Assembly (NCBI GenBank): GCA_963763885.1
Contig: CAVXQD010000007.1
Coordinates: 2,046,001 to 2,110,000, forward strand
Origin: JANNBN01 sp963763885
GTDB lineage: Bacteria > Actinomycetota > Acidimicrobiia > Acidimicrobiales > JANYDT01
DNA length: 64,000 nucleotides
Reading direction: 5' to 3'
Under the pieces are notes generated by a model. It saw only the letters and a list, made by a program, of their open reading frames with translations, was not told the DNA's origin and did no database searches. Within the stretch, counting starts at the first letter, position 1. Each line of letters opens with the position of its first letter. Of this stretch, positions 33,463 to 42,638 are shown piece after piece. The position numbers and the translations under genes are program-made.

Positions 33463-34115
33463 ACGAAGAGTTCCTCACTCCTACCGAACTTGCAGCGTTG
33501 GTGCCGGCGCTGGGAGACCAACGGTTGCTCATCGGCTTTGTCGGCCCTCCCGGATCCGGTAAATCGACCGTTGCGCATTCGCTTGCTGAGGCGCTGTCTC
33601 AACGCGATGGCGACGTATGGGCTGTGCTTGGAATGGACGGGTTTCACCTCTCCAACGCGGTGCTCGTTGACTCTGCGCGTCGAGATCGTAAAGGTGCATA
33701 CGACACGTTCGACGTAGCTGGATTTGTGAACGCGTTGCATCGTGTTCGTGCCGAACACGATGCTCCGATCTACTTACCGGTGTTTCACCGCGAGATCGAG
33801 GAGTCAATCGCAGCGGAGGCGACCATCGCGCCTCACGTCCGCGGCGTGATTGTTGAAGGCAACTACCTGTTGATGGAGACGGGCGGTTGGGAAGCCGTTC
33901 GCCCGTTGCTTGATACCTGTTGGTTTGTTGAGGCCGACGCAACTGTTCGCCGACAACGGCTTGTGGAGCGAGCAACCGCAACGTATGGGTCTGTGCAAGA
34001 CGGCGAAGCTTGGGTGACGCAGGTTGATGAACCCAACGGCCGGCTGATAGACGGCACCAGCCACAGAGCGGATCGGGTGATCCGTGTTGCACGGATCACC
34101 CCAACACTTCACTGA
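33459..34115 (+). CDS. P-loop kinase of the uridine kinase/pantothenate kinase-like group
   Basis: 218 residues from ATG overlapping the previous stop. The P-loop is GFVGPPGSGKSTVAH; the following MDGFHLSNAVL and RKGAYDTFDVAGFVNALH match the uridine kinase/PanK/YggC-like group, as do PVFHREIEESI and VRGVIVEGNYLLM. The substrate (a nucleoside, pantothenate or sugar) cannot be decided. No ribosome site other than coupling is evident. Confidence 0.82.
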   Translation: MNEEFLTPTELAALVPALGDQRLLIGFVGPPGSGKSTVAHSLAEALSQRDGDVWAVLGMDGFHLSNAVLVDSARRDRKGAYDTFDVAGFVNALHRVRAEHDAPIYLPVFHREIEESIAAEATIAPHVRGVIVEGNYLLMETGGWEAVRPLLDTCWFVEADATVRRQRLVERATATYGSVQDGEAWVTQVDEPNGRLIDGTSHRADRVIRVARITPTLH

Positions 34116-34121
34116 GGCCGG

Positions 34122-34847
34122 TCAGGCCTGCAGCCCCTTGAGGTAGGTGACCAACAGGTGGTCTGTCATGGTGTCGACCTCGTCCCAACCCCACTGTGGT
34201 TTGGTGACCATCAACGAGACGATGCCGTGGTTGAGCTGCCAGACCGCCATGGCAATTTGACGTGCTTCGCCGGAGATTCGGCCAGCGTCGATTGCTGCCT
34301 GGACTCGACGCTGGAGACCGTCGAAACCAGACGTGCCGGACAGGCGAAGGTCCTTCCATTGCTCTGGCGTGAGAATCGCCTTTTGCATGAACAGGATGCG
34401 ATAGTGCTCGGGGTTCTCCAGGCCGAACGTGATGTAGGCCTTTGACCCTGCGATCAGTTGGTCAAGCGGGTCCGTGTGGTTGGCTACCTCGGCTTGGATG
34501 CGTGCCGTGAGCGCCGCAAAGCGCCGCGCACACACTTCGAACAGCAGCTGCGTCTTGTCGGTGAAGTGGATGTAGATCGCCGGTGGCGTGCAACCAACCC
34601 GATTGGCTACGGCGCGGATGCTGACCGCGTCGTCGTGGCCGTAGCGGGCAAGCAGATACTCCGCTGCTTCGAGAATTTCTTCACGGAGCCGGTCGCCCTC
34701 GCCGCGCCGAGCACGTTCGCGTCGGGGGATGCTGACCAGACGGCCATATGCGTCGCGTCGGAGAGGAACTACGGTGCCGTTGCCCGACAAACCTGAATCG
34801 GGAGCATGCGTTGGCGGATGGATCTGGGTTGCGGTAGCTGCGTTCAT
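34122..34847 (-). CDS. TetR-family transcriptional regulator
   Basis: 241 residues with a ~50-residue Gly/Arg-rich extension before the TetR HTH (EILEAAEYLLARYGHDDAVS, IRAVANRVGCTPPAIYIHF). The C-terminal ligand domain has the pattern ENPEHYRILFM seen in many actinobacterial TetR proteins. A good ribosome site (GGGAGGT) precedes the ATG. It is convergent with the kinase gene; its target is unknown. Confidence 0.88.
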   Translation of the reverse strand: MNAATATQIHPPTHAPDSGLSGNGTVVPLRRDAYGRLVSIPRRERARRGEGDRLREEILEAAEYLLARYGHDDAVSIRAVANRVGCTPPAIYIHFTDKTQLLFEVCARRFAALTARIQAEVANHTDPLDQLIAGSKAYITFGLENPEHYRILFMQKAILTPEQWKDLRLSGTSGFDGLQRRVQAAIDAGRISGEARQIAMAVWQLNHGIVSLMVTKPQWGWDEVDTMTDHLLVTYLKGLQA

Positions 34848-35019
34848 TCTGGTTGACCTCCCTCGGCGGATCGGTGGTGACCTGTCGAGTGAATTCAGAT
34901 TGCTGAACGCCGATTAGGGAACTGTGATCGAGGGATTCGGCACCCGTGGGGGTTTCTGGACTGTTCGGTCAGGTAAGTGAATCCGTGTAACGGGCGCGGC
35001 TGAGTGGTGAACCGGGCGG

Positions 35020-35496
35020 TTACGCAGGCGATTGAGGGGCCTGGCCGGGCGCGGCCGAGCGGTGAACGGAGGGATCGGAGTTGAACCCGAGGTTGAGCGA
35101 CCCATCAGGCCCGGCCTTATAGACAACCCGAGTGGTGGTGGGATCGTCAGGGTCGATGTGCGTGTCTGGGACGTCATCGTCGTCGGCGCGTTCCTGCATT
35201 GCCACGATGTCGTCGCGTTGGCGGTCTGGGTCGAACACATTTGCGAACCCGAGTGCCAACGCATGCCCGACACTGCCTCCGGAGGTGCGGCGCTTGATTG
35301 GAGTGAGTGCTTCGGCTGCCTGGCGCTGGCGCTCACGTATTTTGAACGTCGGGTCGGCAAACAGCCGAGCCACCCGCTCTGCTTCAGCGTCAAACCCGTC
35401 ATACATGTCGAGTACCACTGCATTGGTTTCTGAGTCAGCGGTGAGCTCGTCGGAAGGAAGGTTCGTCGGGCTGTTGGGCGGATCGGGCTGTGACAT
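35020..35496 (-). CDS. Hypothetical acidic protein
   Basis: 158 residues. The middle is helical (DGFDAEAERVARLFADPTFK, IRERQRQAAEALTPIKRRT) and followed by an Asp-rich stretch. It has no signal peptide, membrane segment or recognised domain. Its last ~20 codons overlap a 59-bp repeat shared with the lipoprotein gene at 28.7 kb, so the true C-terminus may have been altered by recombination. It is divergent from the polyprenyl synthase gene. Confidence 0.6.
   Translation of the reverse strand: MSQPDPPNSPTNLPSDELTADSETNAVVLDMYDGFDAEAERVARLFADPTFKIRERQRQAAEALTPIKRRTSGGSVGHALALGFANVFDPDRQRDDIVAMQERADDDDVPDTHIDPDDPTTTRVVYKAGPDGSLNLGFNSDPSVHRSAAPGQAPQSPA
35045..35103 (+). repeat. 59-bp dispersed repeat, copy 2 (antisense to 3' end of hypothetical gene)
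   Basis: 56/59 match to the segment at 28696-28754. A third, degenerate partial copy lies just upstream at about 34988-35015 (CGGGCGCGGCTGAGTGGTGA). Confidence 0.85.
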
Positions 35497-35639
35497 GACG
35501 CTCCATGCTCGCCCAAACTGAATCGTTGTGCGCGCAGCAAGGAAAGATCTCGGTTCAGTCGGGCGCCGAGCGTGACCCGCGCGTGACTTTTGGCGCCAGC
35601 GTTAACGGCGCGGAATTTTGGTCGCCTAGGGTCATAGTC

Positions 35640-36626
35640 GTGGGAAAACAACCGTTCAGCCTTCCCGGGCTGTCCGACGACCTACAGCGTGTTGAACACG
35701 CGTTGGCCGCTTCGGTGAAGACCGGTGACGAATACATGAGCTCGGTTGCTGCGCACCTGCTCTCGGCCGGCGGAAAGCGATTCCGTCCGGCGTTAGCAAT
35801 CGCGGCTGCTTCTGCGCTTGTCGGATCTGCATCTGACGACGTGGTGATGGGCGGATGTGCTGCTGAATTGGTGCACCTCGGTTCGCTCTACCACGACGAC
35901 GTCATGGACGAAGCTGCCACCCGGCGCGGCACGCCAAGCGCAAACGTCAGGTTCGGCAACGTTGTGGCCATCCTCGCTGGTGACTTCCTGCTTGCCAAGG
36001 CTTCGGAAATCGCGGCAGACCTCGGCACCGAAATCGCTGGTCTGCTGGCTCGCACCATCGGCCAACTGTGTGAAGGTCAGGTCCTCGAGCTGCAAGACGT
36101 GTGGAACGTCAACCGCGACACAGATCGTTACCTCCGTTCCATCAACGGCAAGACAGCTTCGCTCATGGCAACAGCCGCGCGCATTGGTGCACTGGTTGTG
36201 TTGAATTCCGGAGCTGCAGAGCGGGCGCATGTCGACGCGCTGACCGAATACGGCGAACGCATTGGCATGGTGTTCCAGATCGTCGACGACGTGCTGGACC
36301 TTGTGGCCACAGACGAGCAGCTGGGCAAGCCAGCCGGAAACGATCTGGTGGAGGGCATCTACACCCTCCCCATCATCCACGGGCTCACAGACCCACGCCA
36401 CGGCGAAGAGCTTCGTTCCAACCTCGGGTCACCAATCGAGCGGTCCGATGTAGAGCGTGTCCGCAAGATCGTGCGCTCCACCATTGGTATCGACCACGCA
36501 CTGACCGTCGCCCGCGAGTACGCCAACCAAGCAGACCTAGCGCTGCTTCGTCTTCCACAGAACGACGTCACGGGCGCGTTGCGCGGCTCCGGCTTTCGCA
36601 TCATCGATTCAATCCCCGGCATCTAA
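35640..36626 (+). CDS. Polyprenyl (long-chain) diphosphate synthase
   Basis: 328 residues from GTG; the open frame upstream crosses the intergenic region and lacks family similarity. The first Asp-rich motif is LYHDDVMDEA and the second is QIVDDVLDL; GGKRFRPALAIAAA and GNDLVEGIYTLPIIH also fit trans-prenyl chain elongation enzymes. It probably makes the side chain of menaquinone (C35-C45). Residues before the first motif lack bulky aromatics at the usual blocking position, consistent with long products, but the exact length is not readable. Confidence 0.9.
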   Translation: MGKQPFSLPGLSDDLQRVEHALAASVKTGDEYMSSVAAHLLSAGGKRFRPALAIAAASALVGSASDDVVMGGCAAELVHLGSLYHDDVMDEAATRRGTPSANVRFGNVVAILAGDFLLAKASEIAADLGTEIAGLLARTIGQLCEGQVLELQDVWNVNRDTDRYLRSINGKTASLMATAARIGALVVLNSGAAERAHVDALTEYGERIGMVFQIVDDVLDLVATDEQLGKPAGNDLVEGIYTLPIIHGLTDPRHGEELRSNLGSPIERSDVERVRKIVRSTIGIDHALTVAREYANQADLALLRLPQNDVTGALRGSGFRIIDSIPGI

Positions 36627-36666
36627 CGGGTCTCAACCCCGCCCGAAGGAGCTGGCCCGGTTCGAG

Positions 36667-37998
36667 CTAGCGACGCAGGGAGGGTGGGATGAGATCGCCG
36701 TGGGCGTCGAGCATCTCGTCAACCATGGACCAGATCTGATCGAGGTCCAGTTCGGCGGCCGTATGCGGATCAAGCATCGCTGCGTGATACACGTGCTCCC
36801 GATTGCCGGTGAGTACTGCTTCCACCGCCAACGATTGAACGTTCACGTTGGTCTGCATGAGCGCAGCAAGGTGCGGAGGGATGGCTCCAACTCTGGTTGG
36901 CTGCACGCCGTTCCCATCGACCAGACACGGAACCTCGACCGTGCATCCGTTGGGAAGGTTGTCGATGATTGCGTCGTTGGCAACGTTGCCGTAAATGACT
37001 GTTGGTTCGCCGGTATGCATGGAGTTGATGATCAACGACCCGTACTCCACACTGCGGTGCACCTCGGCGGGGGCGGCGTTGCTTTCCAGTTCCGCGCGCA
37101 ACCGTTCCCATCCGGCAATCTGCTCTTCGCAGCGCCGTGGGTATTCATTCAGCGGGATGCCGAACCGCTCGACAAGATCTGGTCGGTCTCGCTTGATGAA
37201 CCACGGCACGTACTCGCTGAAGTGCTCGCTTGACTCGGTCACGAAGTGCCCGGTGCGTCGCATCACCTCGTAGCGAACCGCATCTGGCAAGGTGACCCCG
37301 CCTGAGTGTGCCCGGCCTGGCGTGGCACCTGAAGCGTGGAACTCTCGCAGCTTGGGATACAGGTCCGTGCCCAGGTGCTCAAGCTTCAAGAAGAACGCCA
37401 TGTGGTTGATGCCGGCCACCTGATATCGGACCTCGTCCAACGGCACGCCGATGTCTTCGCACAGGTCCCGAGCCGTCAGCGGCACGCTGTGGCACAGCCC
37501 AACGGTCTTGATGTTCGATGCTCGGTTGAGCGCCCAGCAGTTCATCGCCATTGGATTGGAGTAGTTGATGTGCAACGCATCGGGGCAACCGCGCTCCATG
37601 TCCGCCGCAAGGTCCAGCAAGACCGGAATGGTTCGGACAGCGCGCATGATGCCGCCGATGCCGAGCGTGTCTGCGATGGTTTGCTGCAAGCCGTACTTTG
37701 CCGGAATGTCGAAGTCGATGACCGTTGACGGACGATACCCCCCGACCTGGATCATGGTGATGACAAAGTCAGCGCCGTCCACAGCTTCTGCGCGGTTTGT
37801 GGTTGCGGTGATGGTTGGGGTAGCCCCCAGCGTCTTGGCAACTTGTTCCGCAACCAGTTTGGACGTTCGCAGCCGTTCTGCATCAACGTCCATCAGGACC
37901 AGGTCGGACGACGACAGCGCGGGGTAGCTCAGAATGTCGCCAAGAAGGTTCTTGGCGAAAACAGTGCTCCCAGCCCCAAACAGGACAATCTTCGGCAT
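36667..37998 (-). CDS. Glycoside hydrolase family 4 enzyme, probably alpha-galactosidase (MelA-like)
   Basis: 443 residues. The NAD+-binding GAGSTVFAKNLLGD, the INYSNPMAMNCWAL signature, the metal-binding Cys169/His170 (GLCHSVPLT) and His199 (AGINHMAFFL) are present. GH4 enzymes cleave glycosides by an oxidation-elimination mechanism needing NAD+ and Mn2+. A GH36 alpha-galactosidase and ABC genes nearby support alpha-galactosides, though GH4 alpha-glucosidase or glucuronidase activity cannot be excluded. It is divergent from lacI and shares an operator region with it. Confidence 0.88.
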   Translation of the reverse strand: MPKIVLFGAGSTVFAKNLLGDILSYPALSSSDLVLMDVDAERLRTSKLVAEQVAKTLGATPTITATTNRAEAVDGADFVITMIQVGGYRPSTVIDFDIPAKYGLQQTIADTLGIGGIMRAVRTIPVLLDLAADMERGCPDALHINYSNPMAMNCWALNRASNIKTVGLCHSVPLTARDLCEDIGVPLDEVRYQVAGINHMAFFLKLEHLGTDLYPKLREFHASGATPGRAHSGGVTLPDAVRYEVMRRTGHFVTESSEHFSEYVPWFIKRDRPDLVERFGIPLNEYPRRCEEQIAGWERLRAELESNAAPAEVHRSVEYGSLIINSMHTGEPTVIYGNVANDAIIDNLPNGCTVEVPCLVDGNGVQPTRVGAIPPHLAALMQTNVNVQSLAVEAVLTGNREHVYHAAMLDPHTAAELDLDQIWSMVDEMLDAHGDLIPPSLRR

Positions 37999-38026
37999 GC
38001 AGACATGGTGGCCTCTCCACCCCCCT

Positions 38027-38044
38027 TACGTCAACGTTGAAGTA
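38027..38044. promoter_or_regulatory. LacI-type operator between GH4 and lacI genes
   Basis: TACGTCAACGTTGAAGTA matches the perfect palindrome found at 39149-39166 at 17 of 18 bases. It lies 29 bases from the GH4 start and 47 bases from the lacI start, in a position to control both. Confidence 0.8.
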
Positions 38045-38090
38045 ACCAAACAGGTGACCTCTGTCGTTCTGTGAGGCAAGATGGGATCTC

Positions 38091-39095
38091 ATGAGCTCGG
38101 CCTCCACCCTTCACGACGTGGCGAAACTGGCCGGCGTGTCGTCGCGCACGGTCTCGCGGGTTGTCAACGACGAGGGCGGGTTCAACGAGACCACTCGGCG
38201 CAAGGTCCTCGACGCAATCGAGAAGGTGGGCTATCGGCCAAATCTCCTGGCGCGCGCGCTGGTAACTCGCCGCACAGGCACCATCGGGTTGGTGCTCGTC
38301 GACATGACCGATCCATATTTCGCGGAACTGGCCGATGGCGTGCAGCAGGCAGCTCAGGCCCGCGGTCTCACGATGTTCATCGCGCAGCACAAAGGTGATC
38401 CGGTGACCACGGCGTCAGTGCTGGACCAATTGGCGTCATTCGCAGTCGATGGCGTCATCGTCTACACGGCTCTTGCAGACCTTGGGGCTGTCATGGCGCA
38501 CGCTTCAGCCGGGCTCAGGATTGTGGTGGTTGACCAGATGGTGCAGGCACCAGGGGTCACCTCGTTGGCATCAGACATCCTTGGAGGTGCTGAAGCTGCG
38601 GTGCTTCACCTGGTTGACCAGGGCTGCGATCGAATCGCCATGGTTGGTAACGAGCAACGCTCCCCGCTGACTCCCCGCCGAGAAACGGGGTACCGAAGAG
38701 CGCTTCAAATCGCTGGCCAGCCGTACCGGCCCGAGCTCCTCATCCGAGCCGTGGCAACTATCGAGGGTGGGCGAGACGCTGTGGAGCAATTGCTCGCCAC
38801 GCAAGAGTTCGACGGCTTGTTTGCGTATAACGATCTCGTCGCAATCGGCGCGATGCAGGCGCTTCACGCGGCTGGCAGACGGATCCCGGAAGACGTGGCC
38901 ATCATCGGGTTCGATGACATCGCAATGTGCGAGGCGTTGGTTCCGCCGCTCAGCAGCGTCCGACTCAACCGGCGCCTTATTGGCGAACGCGCGCTCGATC
39001 TGCTCGAAGCGCTCAGCGTGCCCGGTGCAGGCACGCCGGACCCCGTGATTCTCGCCACGTCCGTGGTTGCCCGGGCCTCTTCAACCCTTCGCTAG
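38091..39095 (+). CDS. LacI-family transcriptional regulator of the galactoside locus
   Basis: 334 residues. The N-terminal HTH and hinge helix are standard (TLHDVAKLAGVSSRTVSRVV, EKVGYRPNLLARAL). The periplasmic-binding-like core includes GTIGLVLVDMTDPYFAELAD, DGLFAYNDLVAIGAM and IIGFDDIAMCEALVPPLSSV. Two near-identical palindromes with a central CG, typical of LacI operators, flank the gene and mark its likely regulon: GH4, itself and the transporter operon. Confidence 0.92.
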   Translation: MSSASTLHDVAKLAGVSSRTVSRVVNDEGGFNETTRRKVLDAIEKVGYRPNLLARALVTRRTGTIGLVLVDMTDPYFAELADGVQQAAQARGLTMFIAQHKGDPVTTASVLDQLASFAVDGVIVYTALADLGAVMAHASAGLRIVVVDQMVQAPGVTSLASDILGGAEAAVLHLVDQGCDRIAMVGNEQRSPLTPRRETGYRRALQIAGQPYRPELLIRAVATIEGGRDAVEQLLATQEFDGLFAYNDLVAIGAMQALHAAGRRIPEDVAIIGFDDIAMCEALVPPLSSVRLNRRLIGERALDLLEALSVPGAGTPDPVILATSVVARASSTLR

Positions 39096-39148
39096 CAGCA
39101 TTCATTGGGTCGGCTGTTTGGTCTTCTCGTGAGCAAAAACGTCCGATT

Positions 39149-39166
39149 TACGTCAACGTTGACGTA
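39149..39166. promoter_or_regulatory. LacI-type operator, perfect 18-bp palindrome
   Basis: TACGTCAACGTTGACGTA, fully symmetric around the central CG. It overlaps the -35 hexamer (TTGACG) of the transporter promoter, so repressor binding would exclude RNA polymerase. Confidence 0.9.
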
Positions 39167-39187
39167 GCCCTGTCCGATCTTTATAGT
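39159..39187 (+). promoter_or_regulatory. Sigma70-type promoter for the ABC transporter genes
   Basis: TTGACG, exactly 17 bases, then TATAGT. The -10 box ends 38 bases before the first permease start, which has its own ribosome site (AAAGGAAG). Confidence 0.8.
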
Positions 39188-39225
39188 GGCGGTGTCGTCC
39201 GTCACACTTGGAAAGGAAGCCGAAC

Positions 39226-40188
39226 GTGTCATCTGCTGAGACCGCCGCAACTCCTGGTCCTCTTGCCGTCCAGAATCCCCCACGTGTCGTCCCGCGGGCA
39301 CCCAAGCGGCGGCGGTTCGATTCCGAAGCGCTTACGGCCTATTTGTTCATCGCTCCATGCATGCTTGGGTTCGGCCTGTTCTATTTGCTGCCTGCACTTC
39401 GGGCCATCTGGATCAGCTTCACTGACTGGGATCTGCTCTCGCCGGCCAAGTGGATCGGGTTCGCCAACTACCGCGAGATGTGGCACGACGACCTGTTCTG
39501 GAACGCGATTCGGGTGACGTTCAAGTATGTGGCCTGGAACATTCCCCTCCAGACGATCCTTGGACTGTTCCTTGCCTTCATGCTCCACCGAGTTGCGAAG
39601 GCGACGTTCTGGCGATCGCTGGTGATCTTTCCGTACCTACTGTCAAACGTCACCGCGGCGCTTGTTTTCGTTTGGGTGTTCGACCCTTCACTCGGATTTG
39701 CGAACCAGTTCTTGCGAATGCTCCATATTCCCGAGCTCAGCTACTTCGGATCTGAAACAGGGGCGCTGCGCTCGATTGCCTTCGTGAACATCTGGCGCCA
39801 CATGGGTCTGACATCGCTTCTGTTCTTCGCCGGTATGCAGGCCATCCCGGGGTCTATCTATGAAGCCGCCCGCATTGATGGCGCGGGCGAGTGGGCGATG
39901 TTCCGCCGCATCACGCTGCCGCTGTTGCGGCCCGTTTCGGCGTTCGTCGTGATCACCAGTCTGATTGGCTCATTTCAAATCTTTGACACTGTGCTCGTGG
40001 CCACCCGCCCCGCCGGCGGCCCGATCGACACCACTCGTTTCTTTGCGGTGTACATCAACGCAAAGGCGTTCAGCCAGTTCCAGATGGGGTATGCCTCAGC
40101 GTTGTCTGTTTCGCTGTTCTTCTTTCTTGGCGTGGTCGCGATAATCCAGCTCCGCCTCTTCCGTGGTGGCCGATCGGACCTCGCATGA
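39226..40188 (+). CDS. Sugar ABC transporter permease (MalF/UgpA type)
   Basis: 320 residues from GTG, preceded by AAAGGAAG; the TTG 18 bases earlier is in frame but overlaps this site. Six membrane segments are visible, beginning YLFIAPCMLGFGLFYLLPA, and the EAA loop that docks the ATPase is EAARIDGAGEWAMFRRITLP. An ~30-residue Pro/Arg-rich cytoplasmic tail precedes the first segment. It overlaps the second permease by 4 bases. Confidence 0.92.
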   Translation: MSSAETAATPGPLAVQNPPRVVPRAPKRRRFDSEALTAYLFIAPCMLGFGLFYLLPALRAIWISFTDWDLLSPAKWIGFANYREMWHDDLFWNAIRVTFKYVAWNIPLQTILGLFLAFMLHRVAKATFWRSLVIFPYLLSNVTAALVFVWVFDPSLGFANQFLRMLHIPELSYFGSETGALRSIAFVNIWRHMGLTSLLFFAGMQAIPGSIYEAARIDGAGEWAMFRRITLPLLRPVSAFVVITSLIGSFQIFDTVLVATRPAGGPIDTTRFFAVYINAKAFSQFQMGYASALSVSLFFFLGVVAIIQLRLFRGGRSDLA

Positions 40189-41108
40189 CCTCCGTTCGTG
40201 CAGGATTCAACCGCGACCGAAACCTCAGGACATCCGCGGGGCGCAGCCTCACCTGGGGAGTGATGCTGATGCTGCTGTTCCTGTCCATCGTGCCGCTGCT
40301 GGTGGTCGTCAAGACAGCAATCATGAACCCGGTCTCGTACTTCTCCGATGTCGAGAAGCTCGTGCCGCCAGACACCACGTTGTTCAACTTCAAGCGTGCG
40401 CTCGGGATGGTCTCCAAAGCGGACAGCATCGCGGTGGGCGGCTCTGGCGCCGAGTTCAACTTCTTTACCGCCTTGAAGAACTCGGTCATCTTCACCGGTG
40501 TCTCGCTAGTGGGGCAGGTGTTCTTCAGTTCGCTTGCTGCGTACGCGTTTGCTCGCCTCCGCTTCCCCGGCCGCAACATCTTGTTCGGCCTGTTACTCAG
40601 CGCGCTGATGATCCCTGGCGTCGTGCTTTTCATCCCCAACTACATCCTGATCAAAGAGATGGGTTGGCTGAATACCTATCAAGGTCAGATTGCGCCGTTC
40701 TTTCTCATGACGCCGTTTGCGGTCTTCTTCATGCGCCAGTTCTTCTTGGCGTTTCCGAAGGAACTGGAAGAGTCCGCCCGCCTTGATGGCGCTTCTCATT
40801 TCATGACGTTCCGCAAGATCGTGCTGCCTGCGTCGAAGGGTCCGCTCGCCACGCTGTCGATCCTGTCCACAATCAACCTGTGGAACGAGTTCTTGTGGCC
40901 GTTCCTAATGGGTAACACGGCCAGCAATGGTTCGAAGTACCCGCTGACGGTCGCACTCAATGCCTTCAAGTCGCAGCAGCCCCAGGGCGGTGTCGACTGG
41001 ACCGGCCTGATGGCCGCCACCAGCCTCTCGGTGCTGCCAGTCATCTTGCTGGTGGTCTTCCTCGGCAAGCGTGTCGTCGAGTCTCTCGCCTTCTCCGGAA
41101 TCAAATGA
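40185..41108 (+). CDS. Sugar ABC transporter permease (MalG/UgpE type)
   Basis: 307 residues with six membrane segments and the EAA loop ESARLDGASHFMTFRKIVLP. It starts at ATG overlapping the first permease. The large loop after the first segment (~45-90) is typical of MalG-like subunits. The pair would form the channel of an importer with the binding protein that follows. No ATPase gene is in the cluster. Confidence 0.92.
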   Translation: MTSVRAGFNRDRNLRTSAGRSLTWGVMLMLLFLSIVPLLVVVKTAIMNPVSYFSDVEKLVPPDTTLFNFKRALGMVSKADSIAVGGSGAEFNFFTALKNSVIFTGVSLVGQVFFSSLAAYAFARLRFPGRNILFGLLLSALMIPGVVLFIPNYILIKEMGWLNTYQGQIAPFFLMTPFAVFFMRQFFLAFPKELEESARLDGASHFMTFRKIVLPASKGPLATLSILSTINLWNEFLWPFLMGNTASNGSKYPLTVALNAFKSQQPQGGVDWTGLMAATSLSVLPVILLVVFLGKRVVESLAFSGIK

Positions 41109-41170
41109 TCCCGGTCTCTCTCGCCAAACAACCTCCCGCCACACGGGCCAACAAAGGAGCAATACCAAAC

Positions 41171-42496
41171 ATGAAGAGGAAATTCCTCGTATTCGGTGCC
41201 ATCACAGCCGCTGTGGTTACGGGCACAACACTCGTTCCTGCCAACGCAGCTGACGACGTCAAGCTCAGCTACTGGCTGTGGGACGCCAACCAGCTTCCCG
41301 CCTATCAGGCATGCGCTGAAGCGTTCACAAAGGCAAACCCAACCATCAAGGTCGACGTCGTGCAGAAAGGCTGGGACGACTACTGGACGGGCATCACCAC
41401 TGGCTTCACGTCTGGCACTGCGCCAGACCTGTTCACCAACCACCTTGCTAAGTACCCAGAGTTTGCTGCCAACAACCAAATCGTTGACATCGCGCCACTG
41501 ATCGCAAAGGACAAGGTTGACACCAAGCAGTACCTCAACGGTCTGTTTGACCTGTGGGGCAAGAGCGGCAAGCAGTACGGCCTCCCGAAAGACTGGGACA
41601 CCATTGCCATCGTTTACAACAAGGACATGATCGCCAAGGCTGGCGTCACCGAAGCCGAGATGAACAACCTCACGTGGGATCCAAAGACGGGCGGCACCTA
41701 CGAGAAGATGCTGAAGAAGCTCACCGTGGACGACAAGGGCAAGAACGCTAGCCAGGCCGGCTTCAACAAGAAGAAGGTCAAGCAGCACGCAATTGCGATT
41801 CCTTCCGGTGGCGCATACGGCCAGACCGAGTGGAGTCACTACGCCGTGTCCAACGGCTTCAAGTTCAACTCTGGCCCGTGGGCAACCAGCTACAACTACG
41901 CAGATCCGAAGCTCGCCGAGACGCTCCAGTGGGTAGCAGACCTGTCCAACACCAAGGGCCTCTCGCCCGCATTCAAGGACATCAAGGCAACCGGCCACGA
42001 CACGTTGTTTAAGGCCAAGAAAGTCGCCATGATCACCGAGGGTTCGTGGAACATCGGTACGTTCTCCAAGCTTGATTTCAAGACTGGCTTCGCGCTGCTT
42101 CCAAAGGGACCACAGGGCCGCAAGTCGATGTTCAACGGTCTGGCTGACTCCATCTGGAGCGGATCGAAGAACCAGGACGCCGCATGGCAGCTGCAGAAGT
42201 ATTTGGCTTCGCCAGCGTGTGAGAACGAAGTTGGCAAGGCCGGCGTCGTGTTCCCAGCAATCAAGACCGGCGTCGACAATGCGCTTGCCACATACAAGAC
42301 CCGCGGTCTTGACGTCAGCGCATACACGTCGATTGCGCAGGAGCCAGGCGCCACGTTCCTGTTCCCAATCACGGACAACGCTTCGCAGATCGGCGACCTC
42401 ATGAACTCTGCCCAGGACACCATCCGCCTTGGCAAGGGTAAAGCTGCGCCTACCTTGAAGACAGTTAACGACAAGGTCAACGCCCTGTTCAAGTAA
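41171..42496 (+). CDS. Extracellular sugar-binding protein of the ABC importer
   Basis: 441 residues from ATG, with ribosome site AAAGGAGC. The signal peptide ends at ...PANA-ADD, an ordinary signal-peptidase I site; there is no lipobox Cys, so the mature protein is not lipid-anchored. The rest fits family-1 binding proteins (LSYWLWDANQLPAYQACAEA, FTKANPTIKVDVVQKGWDDY). Position after the two permeases and within the galactosidase cluster suggests binding of alpha-galactosides such as melibiose or raffinose. A hairpin terminator follows. Confidence 0.9.
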   Translation: MKRKFLVFGAITAAVVTGTTLVPANAADDVKLSYWLWDANQLPAYQACAEAFTKANPTIKVDVVQKGWDDYWTGITTGFTSGTAPDLFTNHLAKYPEFAANNQIVDIAPLIAKDKVDTKQYLNGLFDLWGKSGKQYGLPKDWDTIAIVYNKDMIAKAGVTEAEMNNLTWDPKTGGTYEKMLKKLTVDDKGKNASQAGFNKKKVKQHAIAIPSGGAYGQTEWSHYAVSNGFKFNSGPWATSYNYADPKLAETLQWVADLSNTKGLSPAFKDIKATGHDTLFKAKKVAMITEGSWNIGTFSKLDFKTGFALLPKGPQGRKSMFNGLADSIWSGSKNQDAAWQLQKYLASPACENEVGKAGVVFPAIKTGVDNALATYKTRGLDVSAYTSIAQEPGATFLFPITDNASQIGDLMNSAQDTIRLGKGKAAPTLKTVNDKVNALFK

Positions 42497-42549
42497 GTCT
42501 CGAGGTGTTTCGCGGGCGGTCAGCGTCGTCTGCGACTAACCCCTCGTTG

Positions 42550-42590
42550 GCCCGGACGCGGTGCTGCTCCCCAGTGCCGTGTCCGGGCTC
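42550..42590 (+). terminator. Hairpin terminator after the transporter genes
   Basis: A 12-bp stem (GCCCGGACGCGG / CCGTGTCCGGGC, with one G-T pair) and a 15-base loop, followed by a weak TCTTG. The short U tract makes read-through to the next gene possible. Confidence 0.65.
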
Positions 42591-42638
42591 TTGCATTCCC
42601 AACCCGAACTTCCGTTCCGACTGCTCCTCCCTGATTCC

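Noticed and set aside
35045..35103. tRNA remnant, because of GGCCGAGCGGT and GTTGAACCC elements in the 59-bp repeat
   Set aside because: The D-arm-like and T-arm-like pieces would be on opposite strands, and no acceptor or anticodon stem forms.
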